Positions 51,439 to 60,033 of a DNA stretch of 64,000 bases are shown piece after piece. This stretch comes from UBA5078 sp040384465. Lineage in GTDB: Bacteria > Pseudomonadota > Gammaproteobacteria > Pseudomonadales > Pseudohongiellaceae. The stretch lies in NCBI GenBank assembly GCA_040384465.1, contig JAZKJF010000003.1, forward strand, positions 186,001-250,000, in the 5' to 3' direction. Numbering within the stretch: the first letter of the stretch is position 1; each line of letters begins with the position of its first letter. The notes below the pieces were generated by a model. It searched no databases. It saw nothing but the letters and a program-made list of their open reading frames with translations, and was not told the origin of the DNA. The position numbers and the translations under genes were made by a program.

Positions 51439-51484
51439 GGCGCAAAATAATATCGATTATTTTACAGCGCCGCGATAATATCGC
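51439..51484. promoter_or_regulatory. Palindrome cluster upstream of fabA
   Basis: A palindrome GGCGC-AAAATAAT-ATCG-ATTATTTT-aca-GCGCC spans 51439-51471. A second, GCGATA-A-TATCGC, spans 51472-51484. Both contain the 9-bp direct repeat ATAATATCG (51447-51455 and 51475-51483). The site lies about 100 bp before fabA, in the divergent space with manC. It may be an operator for a regulator of unsaturated fatty acid synthesis or of manC. It does not match the FabR or DesT sites I know. Confidence 0.5.
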
Positions 51485-51583
51485 TGCCTTTGCGAGCCGG
51501 GTAGCCGGTTTCCACCCACTTTTGCAGAAGATTTCCCGCATTTTTGCTGAAGTGGCAACTCAATCTCCAGACGATTTCCAACT

Positions 51584-52108
51584 ATGAATGGCCACATCCG
51601 CAAGAGTTCCTACACCCGTGACGAATTACTGGATTGTGGCTACGGCCGCATGTTCGGACCGGGCAATGCACGGTTGCCCGTCGGCAACATGCTGATGATG
51701 GATCGCATCACCGAGATCAACGATACCGGTGGCACGCATGGCAAGGGCGAGATTATCGCCGAACTCGATATCCACCCGGATCTATGGTTTTTCGACTGCC
51801 ATTTCCCGGAAGACCCGGTGATGCCTGGATGTCTCGGGCTCGACGCCATGTGGCAGCTGGTGGGTTTCTTTCTCGGCTGGCGTGGCAATCTCGGCAAGGG
51901 GCGCGCACTGGGCTCCGGAGAAGTAAAATTCAGTGGCGAAATTCTGCCAACAGCAACTAAAGTGGTCTATCACTTGTCCCTGTCACGCGTCATCGAGCGG
52001 AAATTGGTAATGGGTATTGCCGATGGTACAGTGTCTGTGGACGGTAAAGAGATCTACTCCATGTCTGGCTTGAAGGTGGGACTTTTCACCCCTGAAAGCC
52101 GATTCTGA
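51584..52108 (+). CDS. fabA: FabA, 3-hydroxydecanoyl-ACP dehydratase/isomerase
   Basis: A 174-residue hotdog enzyme that dehydrates 3-hydroxydecanoyl-ACP and isomerises the product to cis-3-decenoyl-ACP, the branch point of unsaturated fatty acid synthesis. The active His73 lies in CHFPEDPVMPGCLGLDAMWQ with the catalytic Asp following. Length and sequence match E. coli FabA (172 aa). fabB follows after 32 bp, as usual in gammaproteobacteria. Confidence 0.97.
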   Translation: MNGHIRKSSYTRDELLDCGYGRMFGPGNARLPVGNMLMMDRITEINDTGGTHGKGEIIAELDIHPDLWFFDCHFPEDPVMPGCLGLDAMWQLVGFFLGWRGNLGKGRALGSGEVKFSGEILPTATKVVYHLSLSRVIERKLVMGIADGTVSVDGKEIYSMSGLKVGLFTPESRF

Positions 52109-52140
52109 AGAGTCAACACTGTTCTATTAATGAGGTTTTT

Positions 52141-53358
52141 ATGAGACGCGTTGTTGTTACCGGTATAGGCATCGTTTCCTGCCTTGGCGCAGATAAGCAG
52201 GCCGTGCTGGAGTCTCTGCGGGAAGGACGCAGCGGCATTCGCTTCAAGCCGGAATACAAGGAAATGGGGCTGCGCAGCCATGTCGCCGGGTCAATCGATC
52301 TGGATCTGGCCGCCTTGATCGATCGCAAAGCGCTGCGCTTCATGGGCGACGCCGCTGCGTTTGGTTATCTGTCCATGGAACAGGCCATCAAGGATGCCAA
52401 CCTCAAGGATGACGAAGTCTCCAATTTCCGCACCGGCATCATCATGGGTGCCGGTGGCTCCTCATCAGCCGATCAGGTAGAAGCCGCAGACATCCTGCGC
52501 GCACAAGGCGTCCGCAAGATCGGCCCGTATCGCGTCACCCGCACCATGGGCAGCACTGTGTCGGCCTGTCTGGCAACGCCCTTCAAGATCAAAGGTGTGA
52601 ACTATTCCATCTCCTCGGCCTGCGCGACCAGCGCCCATTGCATCGGCAATGCCGTCGAGCTTATCCAGCTGAACAAGCAGGACATCGTGTTTGCAGGCGG
52701 TGGCGAGGCCGAGCACTGGTCACTGACCAACATGTTTGACGCGATGGGCGCACTGTCGACCCAATACAACGAGACTCCGGAGAAAGCCTCCCGCGCGTAT
52801 GACCAGAACCGCGACGGTTTCGTCATCGCTGGCGGCGGCGCAGTCCTGGTCATCGAAGCGCTGGACCACGCTATCAAGCGTGGTGCCAAAATTTACGCCG
52901 AGATCACCGGTTACGGCGCGACCTCCGACGGCTACGACATGGTGGCCCCGTCCGGCGAAGGCGGCATACGCTGCATGCAGATGGCCATGAGCACAACCGC
53001 TGGCCCCATCGACTACATCAACACTCACGGCACCAGCACCCCGGCAGGGGATGTCTCTGAATTGCGCGCCATCAAGGCCGTGTTTGGCGACAACAGCCCG
53101 CTGCTGAATTCCACGAAGTCTCTCAGCGGTCACTCGCTGGGAGCCGCCGGTGCACAGGAAGCTATCTACAGCCTACTGATGATGGAAAACAATTTCGTCT
53201 GTGCCGCCGCCAATATCGAGACACTGGATCCGGAGGCTGTCGGCCTGAATATTCCACTCCAGCGTGTCGACAATATCCGTCTGAATCGCATAATGTCGAA
53301 CAGCTTCGGCTTCGGCGGCACCAATGCGTGCCTGGTATTTGATCGCTACGAGCAGTAG
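52141..53358 (+). CDS. fabB: FabB, 3-oxoacyl-ACP synthase I
   Basis: A 405-residue condensing enzyme that extends cis-unsaturated and saturated acyl-ACPs. The catalytic Cys161 lies in SSACATSAHC and the two His are in NTHGTSTPAGD and KSLSGHSLGA. The triad is complete. GAGG precedes the ATG. It pairs with fabA for unsaturated fatty acids. Confidence 0.97.
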   Translation: MRRVVVTGIGIVSCLGADKQAVLESLREGRSGIRFKPEYKEMGLRSHVAGSIDLDLAALIDRKALRFMGDAAAFGYLSMEQAIKDANLKDDEVSNFRTGIIMGAGGSSSADQVEAADILRAQGVRKIGPYRVTRTMGSTVSACLATPFKIKGVNYSISSACATSAHCIGNAVELIQLNKQDIVFAGGGEAEHWSLTNMFDAMGALSTQYNETPEKASRAYDQNRDGFVIAGGGAVLVIEALDHAIKRGAKIYAEITGYGATSDGYDMVAPSGEGGIRCMQMAMSTTAGPIDYINTHGTSTPAGDVSELRAIKAVFGDNSPLLNSTKSLSGHSLGAAGAQEAIYSLLMMENNFVCAAANIETLDPEAVGLNIPLQRVDNIRLNRIMSNSFGFGGTNACLVFDRYEQ

Positions 53359-53380
53359 GACACAACACCGGGGACAAACC

Positions 53381-53866
53381 TTGAGCAACAACGCCAGAAC
53401 ACCAGAACGACGACGCAGCAGAGTCACTCTGCTGCTGACTGGTCTGCTGTTGTCTGGCCTGGTCGCGGCGCAGGGTCTACCGGGCAGTGGTAGTTCACTG
53501 TTTGCCGAACCCAAATTCCTGCCTGTTGATGCCGCCTTCAGTTTTTATACCAGCCAGCCGGAACCTGGTGTTGTCGTCGTGCATTGGGATATCGCAGAGG
53601 GATACTACCTGTACCGGGAGAAATTTGGGTTCACCGTACGCAGCACGACAGACACTCCTGAAAAGCTGGATGCCGAACTGCCCGTCGGCATCGCGCACCA
53701 CGATGAATTTTTTGGCGATGTGGAAGTGTATTACGACCAGGTGGAGGCACGCGTCTCACCAGAAACTGCGGACAAACCGGTGATTCTGGTCATCGAATAT
53801 CAGGGATGCTCTGAACAAGGGCTGTGCTACCCGCCGCAGGAACGGGAAATCGAACTGACACTCTAA
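53381..53866 (+). CDS. Stand-alone DsbD alpha-domain protein
   Basis: A 161-residue exported protein equal to only the N-terminal (alpha) domain of the thiol:disulfide interchange protein DsbD. A hydrophobic leader (about residues 13-30) precedes the Ig-like domain. Cys143 and Cys149 in EYQGCSEQGLCYPPQ match the redox pair of the alpha domain, spaced as in E. coli. The eight-helix beta and thioredoxin-like gamma domains are missing and only about 130 bp separate it from aroQ. The start is TTG at 53381, with GGGGA ahead. An ATG at 53324 would place it inside fabB. Confidence 0.82.
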   Translation: MSNNARTPERRRSRVTLLLTGLLLSGLVAAQGLPGSGSSLFAEPKFLPVDAAFSFYTSQPEPGVVVVHWDIAEGYYLYREKFGFTVRSTTDTPEKLDAELPVGIAHHDEFFGDVEVYYDQVEARVSPETADKPVILVIEYQGCSEQGLCYPPQEREIELTL

Positions 53867-53994
53867 TCAGCATCCGACAAGGAATTCTTGGTGAAAGTCT
53901 GGAAAGTTTCTGAGAAAATGCTGGCAAAATAGCCTAAAGCGATAGAACCGCCGCGCGCTGTTCATCTCCCAAAATAACGAGATTGCATCTGATC

Positions 53995-54441
53995 ATGGCA
54001 ACGATACTTGTATTGCACGGACCGAATCTGAACATGCTGGGGACCCGTGAACCCGCTGTGTATGGCTCCGAAACCCTCGCCGATATCAACGCCAGACTCA
54101 CTTTCAGCTGTATCGAAGCCGGACACCATCTGCAGCATCTGCAAAGCAATGCCGAGTACGAACTGATTGAACGACTGCACGACGCGCGCAACGAAGGCGT
54201 CAATTTCATCCTCATCAATCCCGCTGCGTTCACGCATACCAGCGTGGCCTTGCGTGACGCCATCCTGGCCTCCGAGATCCCGTTCATCGAAGTACATATC
54301 TCCAACGTCTACAAACGTGAGTCCTTCCGCCATCATTCCTATTTCTCGGATATCGCGGTGGGCACCATTACCGGATTAGGGTCCTACGGCTACGACCTGG
54401 CGCTTCAGGCTGCTTTGCGGCAGATCGCCAAGAGCCGTTAG
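53995..54441 (+). CDS. aroQ: AroQ, type II 3-dehydroquinate dehydratase
   Basis: A 148-residue class II enzyme for the third step of the shikimate pathway. LHGPNLNMLGTREP is the family N-terminus, with the catalytic Tyr in AVYG and the catalytic His in FIEVHISN. It leads the aroQ-accB-accC-prmA block, which keeps its order as in Pseudomonas. The ATG at 53995 starts the family N-terminus directly. Confidence 0.96.
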   Translation: MATILVLHGPNLNMLGTREPAVYGSETLADINARLTFSCIEAGHHLQHLQSNAEYELIERLHDARNEGVNFILINPAAFTHTSVALRDAILASEIPFIEVHISNVYKRESFRHHSYFSDIAVGTITGLGSYGYDLALQAALRQIAKSR

Positions 54442-54480
54442 ACATCTGCAAAACAACACACACTGACAAGAGAAAACTCT

Positions 54481-54951
54481 ATGGATATCAGAAAAGTAAA
54501 AAAACTCATCGAATTGCTGGAATCTTCAGACATCGCCGAAATCGAGATTAAAGAAGGCGAAGAAGCTGTCCGTATCAGCCGCATCTCCAAAGCCGCTCCC
54601 GCACAAATGCACTATATGCCTGCTATGCAACAAGCTCCTGCTTACGCCCCGGCTCCAGCTGCACAAGCCCATGCCGCGCCAGCCGCCGCCCCCGAAGCAG
54701 AGAGCAAGAGACTGCGCGGCAATGTCATCAAGTCACCCATGGTCGGCACGTTCTACCGCTCTCCTTCACCGTCTTCTCCCGTATTCGTGGAAGTGGGTCA
54801 GCATGTGAAAGTGGGTGACGTGATCTGTATTGTGGAAGCCATGAAGATGATGAACCAGATCGAAGCGGATCACGCCGGTGTGGTGGAAGCGATTCTCGTC
54901 GAGGACGGTGAACCCGTAGAGTTTGATCAGCCCTTGATCACCATCGTTTAA
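54481..54951 (+). CDS. accB: AccB, biotin carboxyl carrier protein
   Basis: A 156-residue carrier of acetyl-CoA carboxylase. The N-terminal helix (MDIRKVKKLIELLE) is followed by an Ala/Pro-rich linker and the biotinyl domain, with biotin on Lys122 in VEAMKMMNQ. It holds the biotin that AccC carboxylates. accC follows. Confidence 0.97.
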   Translation: MDIRKVKKLIELLESSDIAEIEIKEGEEAVRISRISKAAPAQMHYMPAMQQAPAYAPAPAAQAHAAPAAAPEAESKRLRGNVIKSPMVGTFYRSPSPSSPVFVEVGQHVKVGDVICIVEAMKMMNQIEADHAGVVEAILVEDGEPVEFDQPLITIV

Positions 54952-55001
54952 CGACGCTGGCTCCGGACAGTCTTCACGATCACTAACAAAGGTTCTACTT
55001 C

Positions 55002-56363
55002 ATGCTTGATAAAGTTCTGATTGCCAACCGTGGCGAAATCGCCCTTCGTGTACTGCGGGCCTGTAAAGAGCTGGGCATCAAGACGGTGGCCGTACATTCC
55101 AGCGCCGATCGCGATCTGATGCACGTCCGCCTGGCCGATCAGTCCGTCTGCATCGGCCCGGCCAGCGCCACTGACAGCTATTTGAATGTCCCGGCTATCA
55201 TCAGTGCGACTGAAGTCACCGACGCAGTGGCTATTCACCCTGGCTACGGTTTTCTTTCCGAGAATGCCGATTTTGCGGAGCAGGTCGAGAAAAGTGGCTT
55301 CATATTCATCGGACCACGCCCCGAAACCATTCGTCTGATGGGCGACAAAGTGTCTGCGATCAAGGTGATGCGCGAAGCAGGTGTGCCAACGGTGCCCGGC
55401 TCGGACGGCCCGATTGACGACGACAACAAGCGCACACTCTCCATTGCCAAAGACATCGGCTACCCCGTGATTATCAAAGCGGCGGCAGGTGGCGGCGGAC
55501 GCGGCATGCGCGTCGTGCACAGCGAAGCGGCGTTGCTCAAGGCCATCTATGTCACGCAATCCGAAGCCAAAGCCTTCTTCGGCAGCGGTGTCGTGTATCT
55601 GGAAAAATTCCTGGAAAACCCGCGTCACGTCGAGATACAAGTGCTGGCAGACGGACAAGGTAATGCAATTCACCTCGGCGACCGTGATTGTTCCATGCAG
55701 CGGCGACACCAGAAAGTACTCGAAGAAGCGCCTGCTCCCGGCATCCCGGATCACATCCGCGCACAGGTCGCCGAGACCTGCGTAAAAGCTTGCGAGAAGA
55801 TGAACTATCGCGGCGCCGGCACACTGGAGTTCCTGTATCAGGACGAGCAGTTCTATTTCATCGAAATGAACACGCGCGTGCAGGTCGAGCATCCGGTCAC
55901 CGAAATGGTCACTGGCATCGACATCGTCAAGGAGCAACTCAAGATTGCCAGCGGCGAGAAATTGTCGATCAAGCAGTCCGACGTGCAGATCAAGGGCCAC
56001 GCCTTCGAGTGTCGCATCAATGCCGAGGATCCGGTGACCTTCCTGCCCTGCCCCGGCAAGATCAATCTGTTCCACGCGCCGGGTGGCAATGGTGTACGGG
56101 TCGACTCGCACATTTACAGCGGCTACACCGTGCCCCCTTACTACGATTCACTGATCGCCAAGCTGATCACTTACGGCACGGATCGCGCCGGTGCACTCGC
56201 CCGCATGAGCAATGCGCTGGATGAGCTGCTGATTGACGGCATCCGCACCAATACGCCGCTGCACAAAGAGATCATCCGCGATACCGAATTCCAGAAAGGG
56301 GGTGTCAACATCCACTATCTGGAAAGCAAGCTGACGGCTCACCACAAGTTGCCGACAAAGTGA
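55002..56363 (+). CDS. accC: AccC, biotin carboxylase
   Basis: A 453-residue ATP-grasp enzyme that carboxylates biotin on AccB. KVLIANRGEIALRVLRAC opens the protein, AAGGGGRGMRVV is the glycine loop, and EMNTRVQVEHPVTEMVTG carries the catalytic metal and bicarbonate-binding residues. The length matches E. coli (449). Confidence 0.98.
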   Translation: MLDKVLIANRGEIALRVLRACKELGIKTVAVHSSADRDLMHVRLADQSVCIGPASATDSYLNVPAIISATEVTDAVAIHPGYGFLSENADFAEQVEKSGFIFIGPRPETIRLMGDKVSAIKVMREAGVPTVPGSDGPIDDDNKRTLSIAKDIGYPVIIKAAAGGGGRGMRVVHSEAALLKAIYVTQSEAKAFFGSGVVYLEKFLENPRHVEIQVLADGQGNAIHLGDRDCSMQRRHQKVLEEAPAPGIPDHIRAQVAETCVKACEKMNYRGAGTLEFLYQDEQFYFIEMNTRVQVEHPVTEMVTGIDIVKEQLKIASGEKLSIKQSDVQIKGHAFECRINAEDPVTFLPCPGKINLFHAPGGNGVRVDSHIYSGYTVPPYYDSLIAKLITYGTDRAGALARMSNALDELLIDGIRTNTPLHKEIIRDTEFQKGGVNIHYLESKLTAHHKLPTK

Positions 56364-56417
56364 TGCTCATGACGCTTCCGGCTCTCTCTGTCATCCATGC
56401 TGCGGCAAGAGTCTGAT

Positions 56418-57299
56418 ATGCCCTGGCAACAATTGAAGGTCCGTGTTCCCGAATCCGGCGCAGCGCTTGTGGAAGCTCTGCTGTCGGAACTTGGTGCTGT
56501 GTCTGTGACCTTACAGGATGGGGAGGATCAGCCGGTCTTCCAGATTGACCCGGGAACCACGCCTATCTGGAACAATACCGAAGTCGTGGGTCTCTTCGAA
56601 CACGACGCGCCCATGGATGACATCGTTGCCGCGCTGCAGGAACATGGACAGCTGGCGGATGACGAGCCCATCCTCGTTGAAGAAGTGCTGGATACCGACT
56701 GGGAAAGAGTCTGCATGCAGGACTTCAAACCGATGCGCTTCGGTGAGCGCGTGTGGATTTGCCCAAGCTGGGAGACCCCACCCGATCCACGCGCAGTCAA
56801 CATCATGCTCGACCCCGGTCTGGCGTTCGGCACCGGCACTCATCCGACGACAGCTCTCTGCCTGGAATGGCTCGACGCTCAACAAATCAAAGACCGTATC
56901 GTCATCGATTACGGCTGCGGTTCGGGCATTCTGGCGATTGCTGCCGCGCTGCTGGGCGCTCGCCAGGTCATTGCCATCGATAACGATCCTCAGGCGATTA
57001 TTGCCTCCGAAAGCAACCGCGAGCTGAATCAGATCAGCCCCGAGCAGATGAGCGTACACCTCCCGGGCGTTCCCGGTCACCCACAGGCCGATGTTCTAGT
57101 GGCCAACATTCTGTCCGGCCCGCTGGAGGAACTCACGCCGGTGCTGGCCGCGCTGGTCAAACCCGGCGGCAGAATTATTCTGTCAGGCGTGCTCTCACTG
57201 CAGACACAGTCCCTGCTGGACAGTTATCAGGAATTTTTTACAATGCTTGTTCCAGTAACACGAGAAGAGTGGGTTCGCGTGGAAGGCATTCGGCGCTGA
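56418..57299 (+). CDS. prmA: PrmA, ribosomal protein L11 methyltransferase
   Basis: A 293-residue SAM-dependent methyltransferase acting on L11. The Rossmann motif is IDYGCGSGILAIAA (about residue 160), preceded by the LDPGLAFGTGTHPTT segment unique to PrmA, with motif NILSGPLEEL (NxxxxP type). The start MPWQQLKVRV is the family N-terminus. It follows accC as in Pseudomonas. Confidence 0.95.
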   Translation: MPWQQLKVRVPESGAALVEALLSELGAVSVTLQDGEDQPVFQIDPGTTPIWNNTEVVGLFEHDAPMDDIVAALQEHGQLADDEPILVEEVLDTDWERVCMQDFKPMRFGERVWICPSWETPPDPRAVNIMLDPGLAFGTGTHPTTALCLEWLDAQQIKDRIVIDYGCGSGILAIAAALLGARQVIAIDNDPQAIIASESNRELNQISPEQMSVHLPGVPGHPQADVLVANILSGPLEELTPVLAALVKPGGRIILSGVLSLQTQSLLDSYQEFFTMLVPVTREEWVRVEGIRR

Positions 57300-57356
57300 G
57301 CCAGTTTTTTTCCTGACTTCCCTGCGACAATCCAGAGGCGGATTCAACCGGATTGC

Positions 57357-58505
57357 ATGGCCCTATTCATCACGCAGTGTCCATACTGCCAGACATCCTT
57401 CCGAACCAGCATCACGCAGCTGCAGTCTGCTGATGGCATGGTGCGCTGTGGTGCCTGCCTGAGAATTTTTACTGCCGACGATAACCTGCTCCCATCCGCT
57501 GAATTGCAAACCATCGCGATGCCGGTGCCCGCTGAAGACTCGGGGCAACTCCCCCTGGAGCCTTCCGACACGAGCGTGGCGGTCAGCGAACCTCTGCGGG
57601 CCTTCCGAGGTGAGAGCCAGAGTGAGCACCAGAGCGAACATCAAAGTGACCTCCCGCTTGAACCCCAGAGTGAACCCACAACTGAAGCGATCTTGACACT
57701 GGACCTGGAGGATTCACTTCCCAATCGGATAACGCCGTCAATTTCCGAAAACACTCCTTTCTGGGAATTGCTGGAAGAGACAGTTGCCGCCAACGCACAA
57801 ACAGCGGAGCCCGACACTGAACCCGCCGAGCAGCCGAAAACGCCTCTGCCCACCCTGCGCGCCACCAACATCGACGATGATTTTCTCGGCGAGGTCTTAC
57901 ACGACGTGGCGCGTCATCATCACCGCGAACATTTCAGCGCAGAAAATCTCGCGGCCGTACACGATGTGGCCACACCACTGGAAATCGACTGGCAGCCACC
58001 ACGCAGGAATGGTTTTTCCACGTTCATGATGAGCCTCCTGGCACTGCTGCTGATCACGGCACTGCCTGCACAGTATGCCTGGTACAACCGCGATGCCCTC
58101 AGCCAGAACCCGCTATTGCGACCCTGGCTGCTGCGGGCCTGTGCTGCATTTGATTGTACGCTGCCCGCTCTGACCGACATGCGTGCCATCCGCAGTGAAG
58201 AACTGTTGGTGCGCAGCCACACGGAAATTGCCAATGCCTTGACTGTGAATCTGGTGTTCCGCAACCACGCGGTATTTGCCCAACCTTTTCCAGCACTGGA
58301 ATTACGCTTCACCGATGCCGACAACAACGTGATCGCGCAGCGCCTCTTTCAACCACACGAGTATCTGACTGCAGACCTGAAGAGCATGGAGATGATGCCG
58401 GCCGGTGCTCCTGTGCAAATCACGTTGGAAATTCTCGACCCCGGCGTAAGCGCTATCAACTACGAAATCAGCTTCAGCCCGGCACTTGCCACGGATCAAC
58501 CCTGA
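57357..58505 (+). CDS. Zinc-ribbon/DUF3426 membrane protein
   Basis: A 382-residue protein. The N-terminus holds an MJ0042-type zinc ribbon with four Cys (CPYC and CGAC). A long acidic and Gln/Ser-rich linker (about 50-215) follows, then one transmembrane helix (about 222-243) and the DUF3426 domain (about 260-380). Such proteins lie between prmA and dusB in many gammaproteobacteria. The function is unknown. The ribbon may bind RNA, DNA or protein at the inner membrane. Confidence 0.88.
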   Translation: MALFITQCPYCQTSFRTSITQLQSADGMVRCGACLRIFTADDNLLPSAELQTIAMPVPAEDSGQLPLEPSDTSVAVSEPLRAFRGESQSEHQSEHQSDLPLEPQSEPTTEAILTLDLEDSLPNRITPSISENTPFWELLEETVAANAQTAEPDTEPAEQPKTPLPTLRATNIDDDFLGEVLHDVARHHHREHFSAENLAAVHDVATPLEIDWQPPRRNGFSTFMMSLLALLLITALPAQYAWYNRDALSQNPLLRPWLLRACAAFDCTLPALTDMRAIRSEELLVRSHTEIANALTVNLVFRNHAVFAQPFPALELRFTDADNNVIAQRLFQPHEYLTADLKSMEMMPAGAPVQITLEILDPGVSAINYEISFSPALATDQP

Positions 58506-58510
58506 CTGTC

Positions 58511-58531
58511 GTCCTGTCTTCGGACAAGGAC
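58511..58531. terminator. UUCG-loop stem-loop after DUF3426 gene
   Basis: GTCCTGTC-TTCG-GACAAGGAC forms an 8-bp stem with one bulged base and a stable UUCG tetraloop, 6 bp after the stop codon. No T-run follows at once, so it may be a partial or leaky terminator before dusB. Confidence 0.5.
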
Positions 58532-58661
58532 CATCAATACGAAAATCAGCCCCACATTTGTACCCTATTTTTCCCTTGCTGCCACAACCCTCGCCGCTAT
58601 CATTGACACTGCCCAAAAATCCACATAATACAAACACTTTTCCATCAATTCAGGCTCTGCT

Positions 58662-59651
58662 GTGATCACTATCGGCCCGCACAAGCTCAGTAATCGCGTG
58701 ATTCTGGCACCAATGGCAGGCATCACAGATCAGCCATTCCGAGATCTGTGCGTCGATCTCGGAGCCGGTTTGGCAGTGGCAGAGATGCTGACTTGCAATA
58801 CTGAATTGTGGCTCAGCGACAAGAACAGAGCGCGTTTGACCCGGCCCGCAGCCGGAGGCCCGGATGCCGTGCAGATCGCAGGCTCGGACCCGCAGATGAT
58901 GGCCGATGCGGCCAGACTGCACGTCGATCTCGGTGCGGACATTATCGACATCAACATGGGTTGCCCGGCCAAGAAAGTGCTCAAGAAGGCGGCAGGGTCG
59001 GCCCTGCTCAAGGACACTCAGCTGGTGCGCAGTATCCTCGACGCAGTCGTTGGTGCCGTGAACGTGCCGGTGACGTTGAGGATTCGCACAGGTTGGTGCC
59101 CGGACTCTCGCAATGGCGTTGAAGTGGCGAGAATTGCCGAGGCTGCCGGGGTGCAATTGCTGACAGTGCATGGCAGAACCCGCGAGTGTCGCTTCATGGG
59201 GGATGTCGAGTACGACACGATTGCCGCCATCAAGAAAGCCGTGAATATTCCGGTGATCGCCAATGGCGACATCACCAGCCCGGAGAAAGCCAAAGCAGTA
59301 TTGGACTACACCGGTGCCGATGGCGTGATGATCGGTCGCGCAGCACAAGGCAACCCGTGGATTTTCTCGCAGATCAATCACTATCTCAGTACGGGTGAGC
59401 ATTTGCCTGCCAGCTCTCTGCAGGAAGTCCGACGCATGCTGCTCAGGCATATCGGTCAGCTTTACGAATTGTATGGCGAATTCAAGGGAGTGCTGTTCGC
59501 ACGCAAACACGTCGGCTGGTACACCACCACTTTGGGGGAAGCGGAGCTGTTCAAGAGGACGTTCAATCAATTGACCTCTGCGGAGCAGCAGTTGCAGAGC
59601 GTACAAAATTATTTCGAGTCACTGATGAATAAGAAGGAAACAGCAGTATGA
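58662..59651 (+). CDS. dusB: DusB, tRNA-dihydrouridine synthase
   Basis: A 329-residue FMN TIM-barrel enzyme reducing uridines in tRNA. APMAGITDQPFRDLC is the family opening, and DINMGCPAKKVLKKAAGSAL contains the catalytic Cys. The gene begins with GTG at 58662. Its stop overlaps fis (ATGA), the classic dusB-fis operon in which dusB translation can affect fis. Confidence 0.96.
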   Translation: MITIGPHKLSNRVILAPMAGITDQPFRDLCVDLGAGLAVAEMLTCNTELWLSDKNRARLTRPAAGGPDAVQIAGSDPQMMADAARLHVDLGADIIDINMGCPAKKVLKKAAGSALLKDTQLVRSILDAVVGAVNVPVTLRIRTGWCPDSRNGVEVARIAEAAGVQLLTVHGRTRECRFMGDVEYDTIAAIKKAVNIPVIANGDITSPEKAKAVLDYTGADGVMIGRAAQGNPWIFSQINHYLSTGEHLPASSLQEVRRMLLRHIGQLYELYGEFKGVLFARKHVGWYTTTLGEAELFKRTFNQLTSAEQQLQSVQNYFESLMNKKETAV

Positions 59652-59953
59652 GCACAATGGACGACCTGATGTCACGCAGCACGCCCTCCACCCCTGTCAA
59701 TGGCGCTGGCACTCCACATCAACAGCCCTCTGGTTTGCGTCGTGATGTGGAAAAATCCCTGCAGATGTATTTCTCGCAACTCGGCGACGAGTCGGTCAGC
59801 GATCTGTATCAGCTGGTGCTGAATGAAATCGAATTACCGTTGCTCGAAGCAGTCTTGCGCCACACGGGCAGCAACCAGAGCAAGGCCTCTATCATGCTGG
59901 GTTTGAACCGTGGTACCCTACGCAAGAAATTGAAACAACACGGATTGTTGTAA
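59648..59953 (+). CDS. fis: Fis, nucleoid-associated regulator
   Basis: A 101-residue DNA-bending protein. The C-terminal helix-turn-helix (NQSKASIMLGLNRGTLRKKL) is highly conserved. The N-terminal beta-hairpin region is more variable. Fis controls stable-RNA promoters and growth-phase responses. Its ATG overlaps the dusB stop by four bases. Confidence 0.96.
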   Translation: MSTMDDLMSRSTPSTPVNGAGTPHQQPSGLRRDVEKSLQMYFSQLGDESVSDLYQLVLNEIELPLLEAVLRHTGSNQSKASIMLGLNRGTLRKKLKQHGLL

Positions 59954-59972
59954 GCGGTACTCGAATAATCTC

Positions 59973-60009
59973 TAACAGGATTGCACGCAAGGGACCCCCA
60001 ATCCTGTTA
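59973..60009. promoter_or_regulatory. Stem-loop between fis and purH
   Basis: Perfect 11-bp arms TAACAGGATTG (59973-59983) and CAATCCTGTTA (59999-60009) flank a 15-nt loop. It lies 20 bp after fis and 24 bp before the purH start, and its distal arm is close to the ribosome-binding region. No T-run follows. It may be a transcript-processing or attenuation structure for purH. Confidence 0.6.
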
Positions 60010-60033
60010 AATGACTGACAGACCTTCCCTATT

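Noticed and set aside
54948..56111. A 387-codon frame antisense to accC
   Set aside because: A shadow of accC with no independent start signal or domain.
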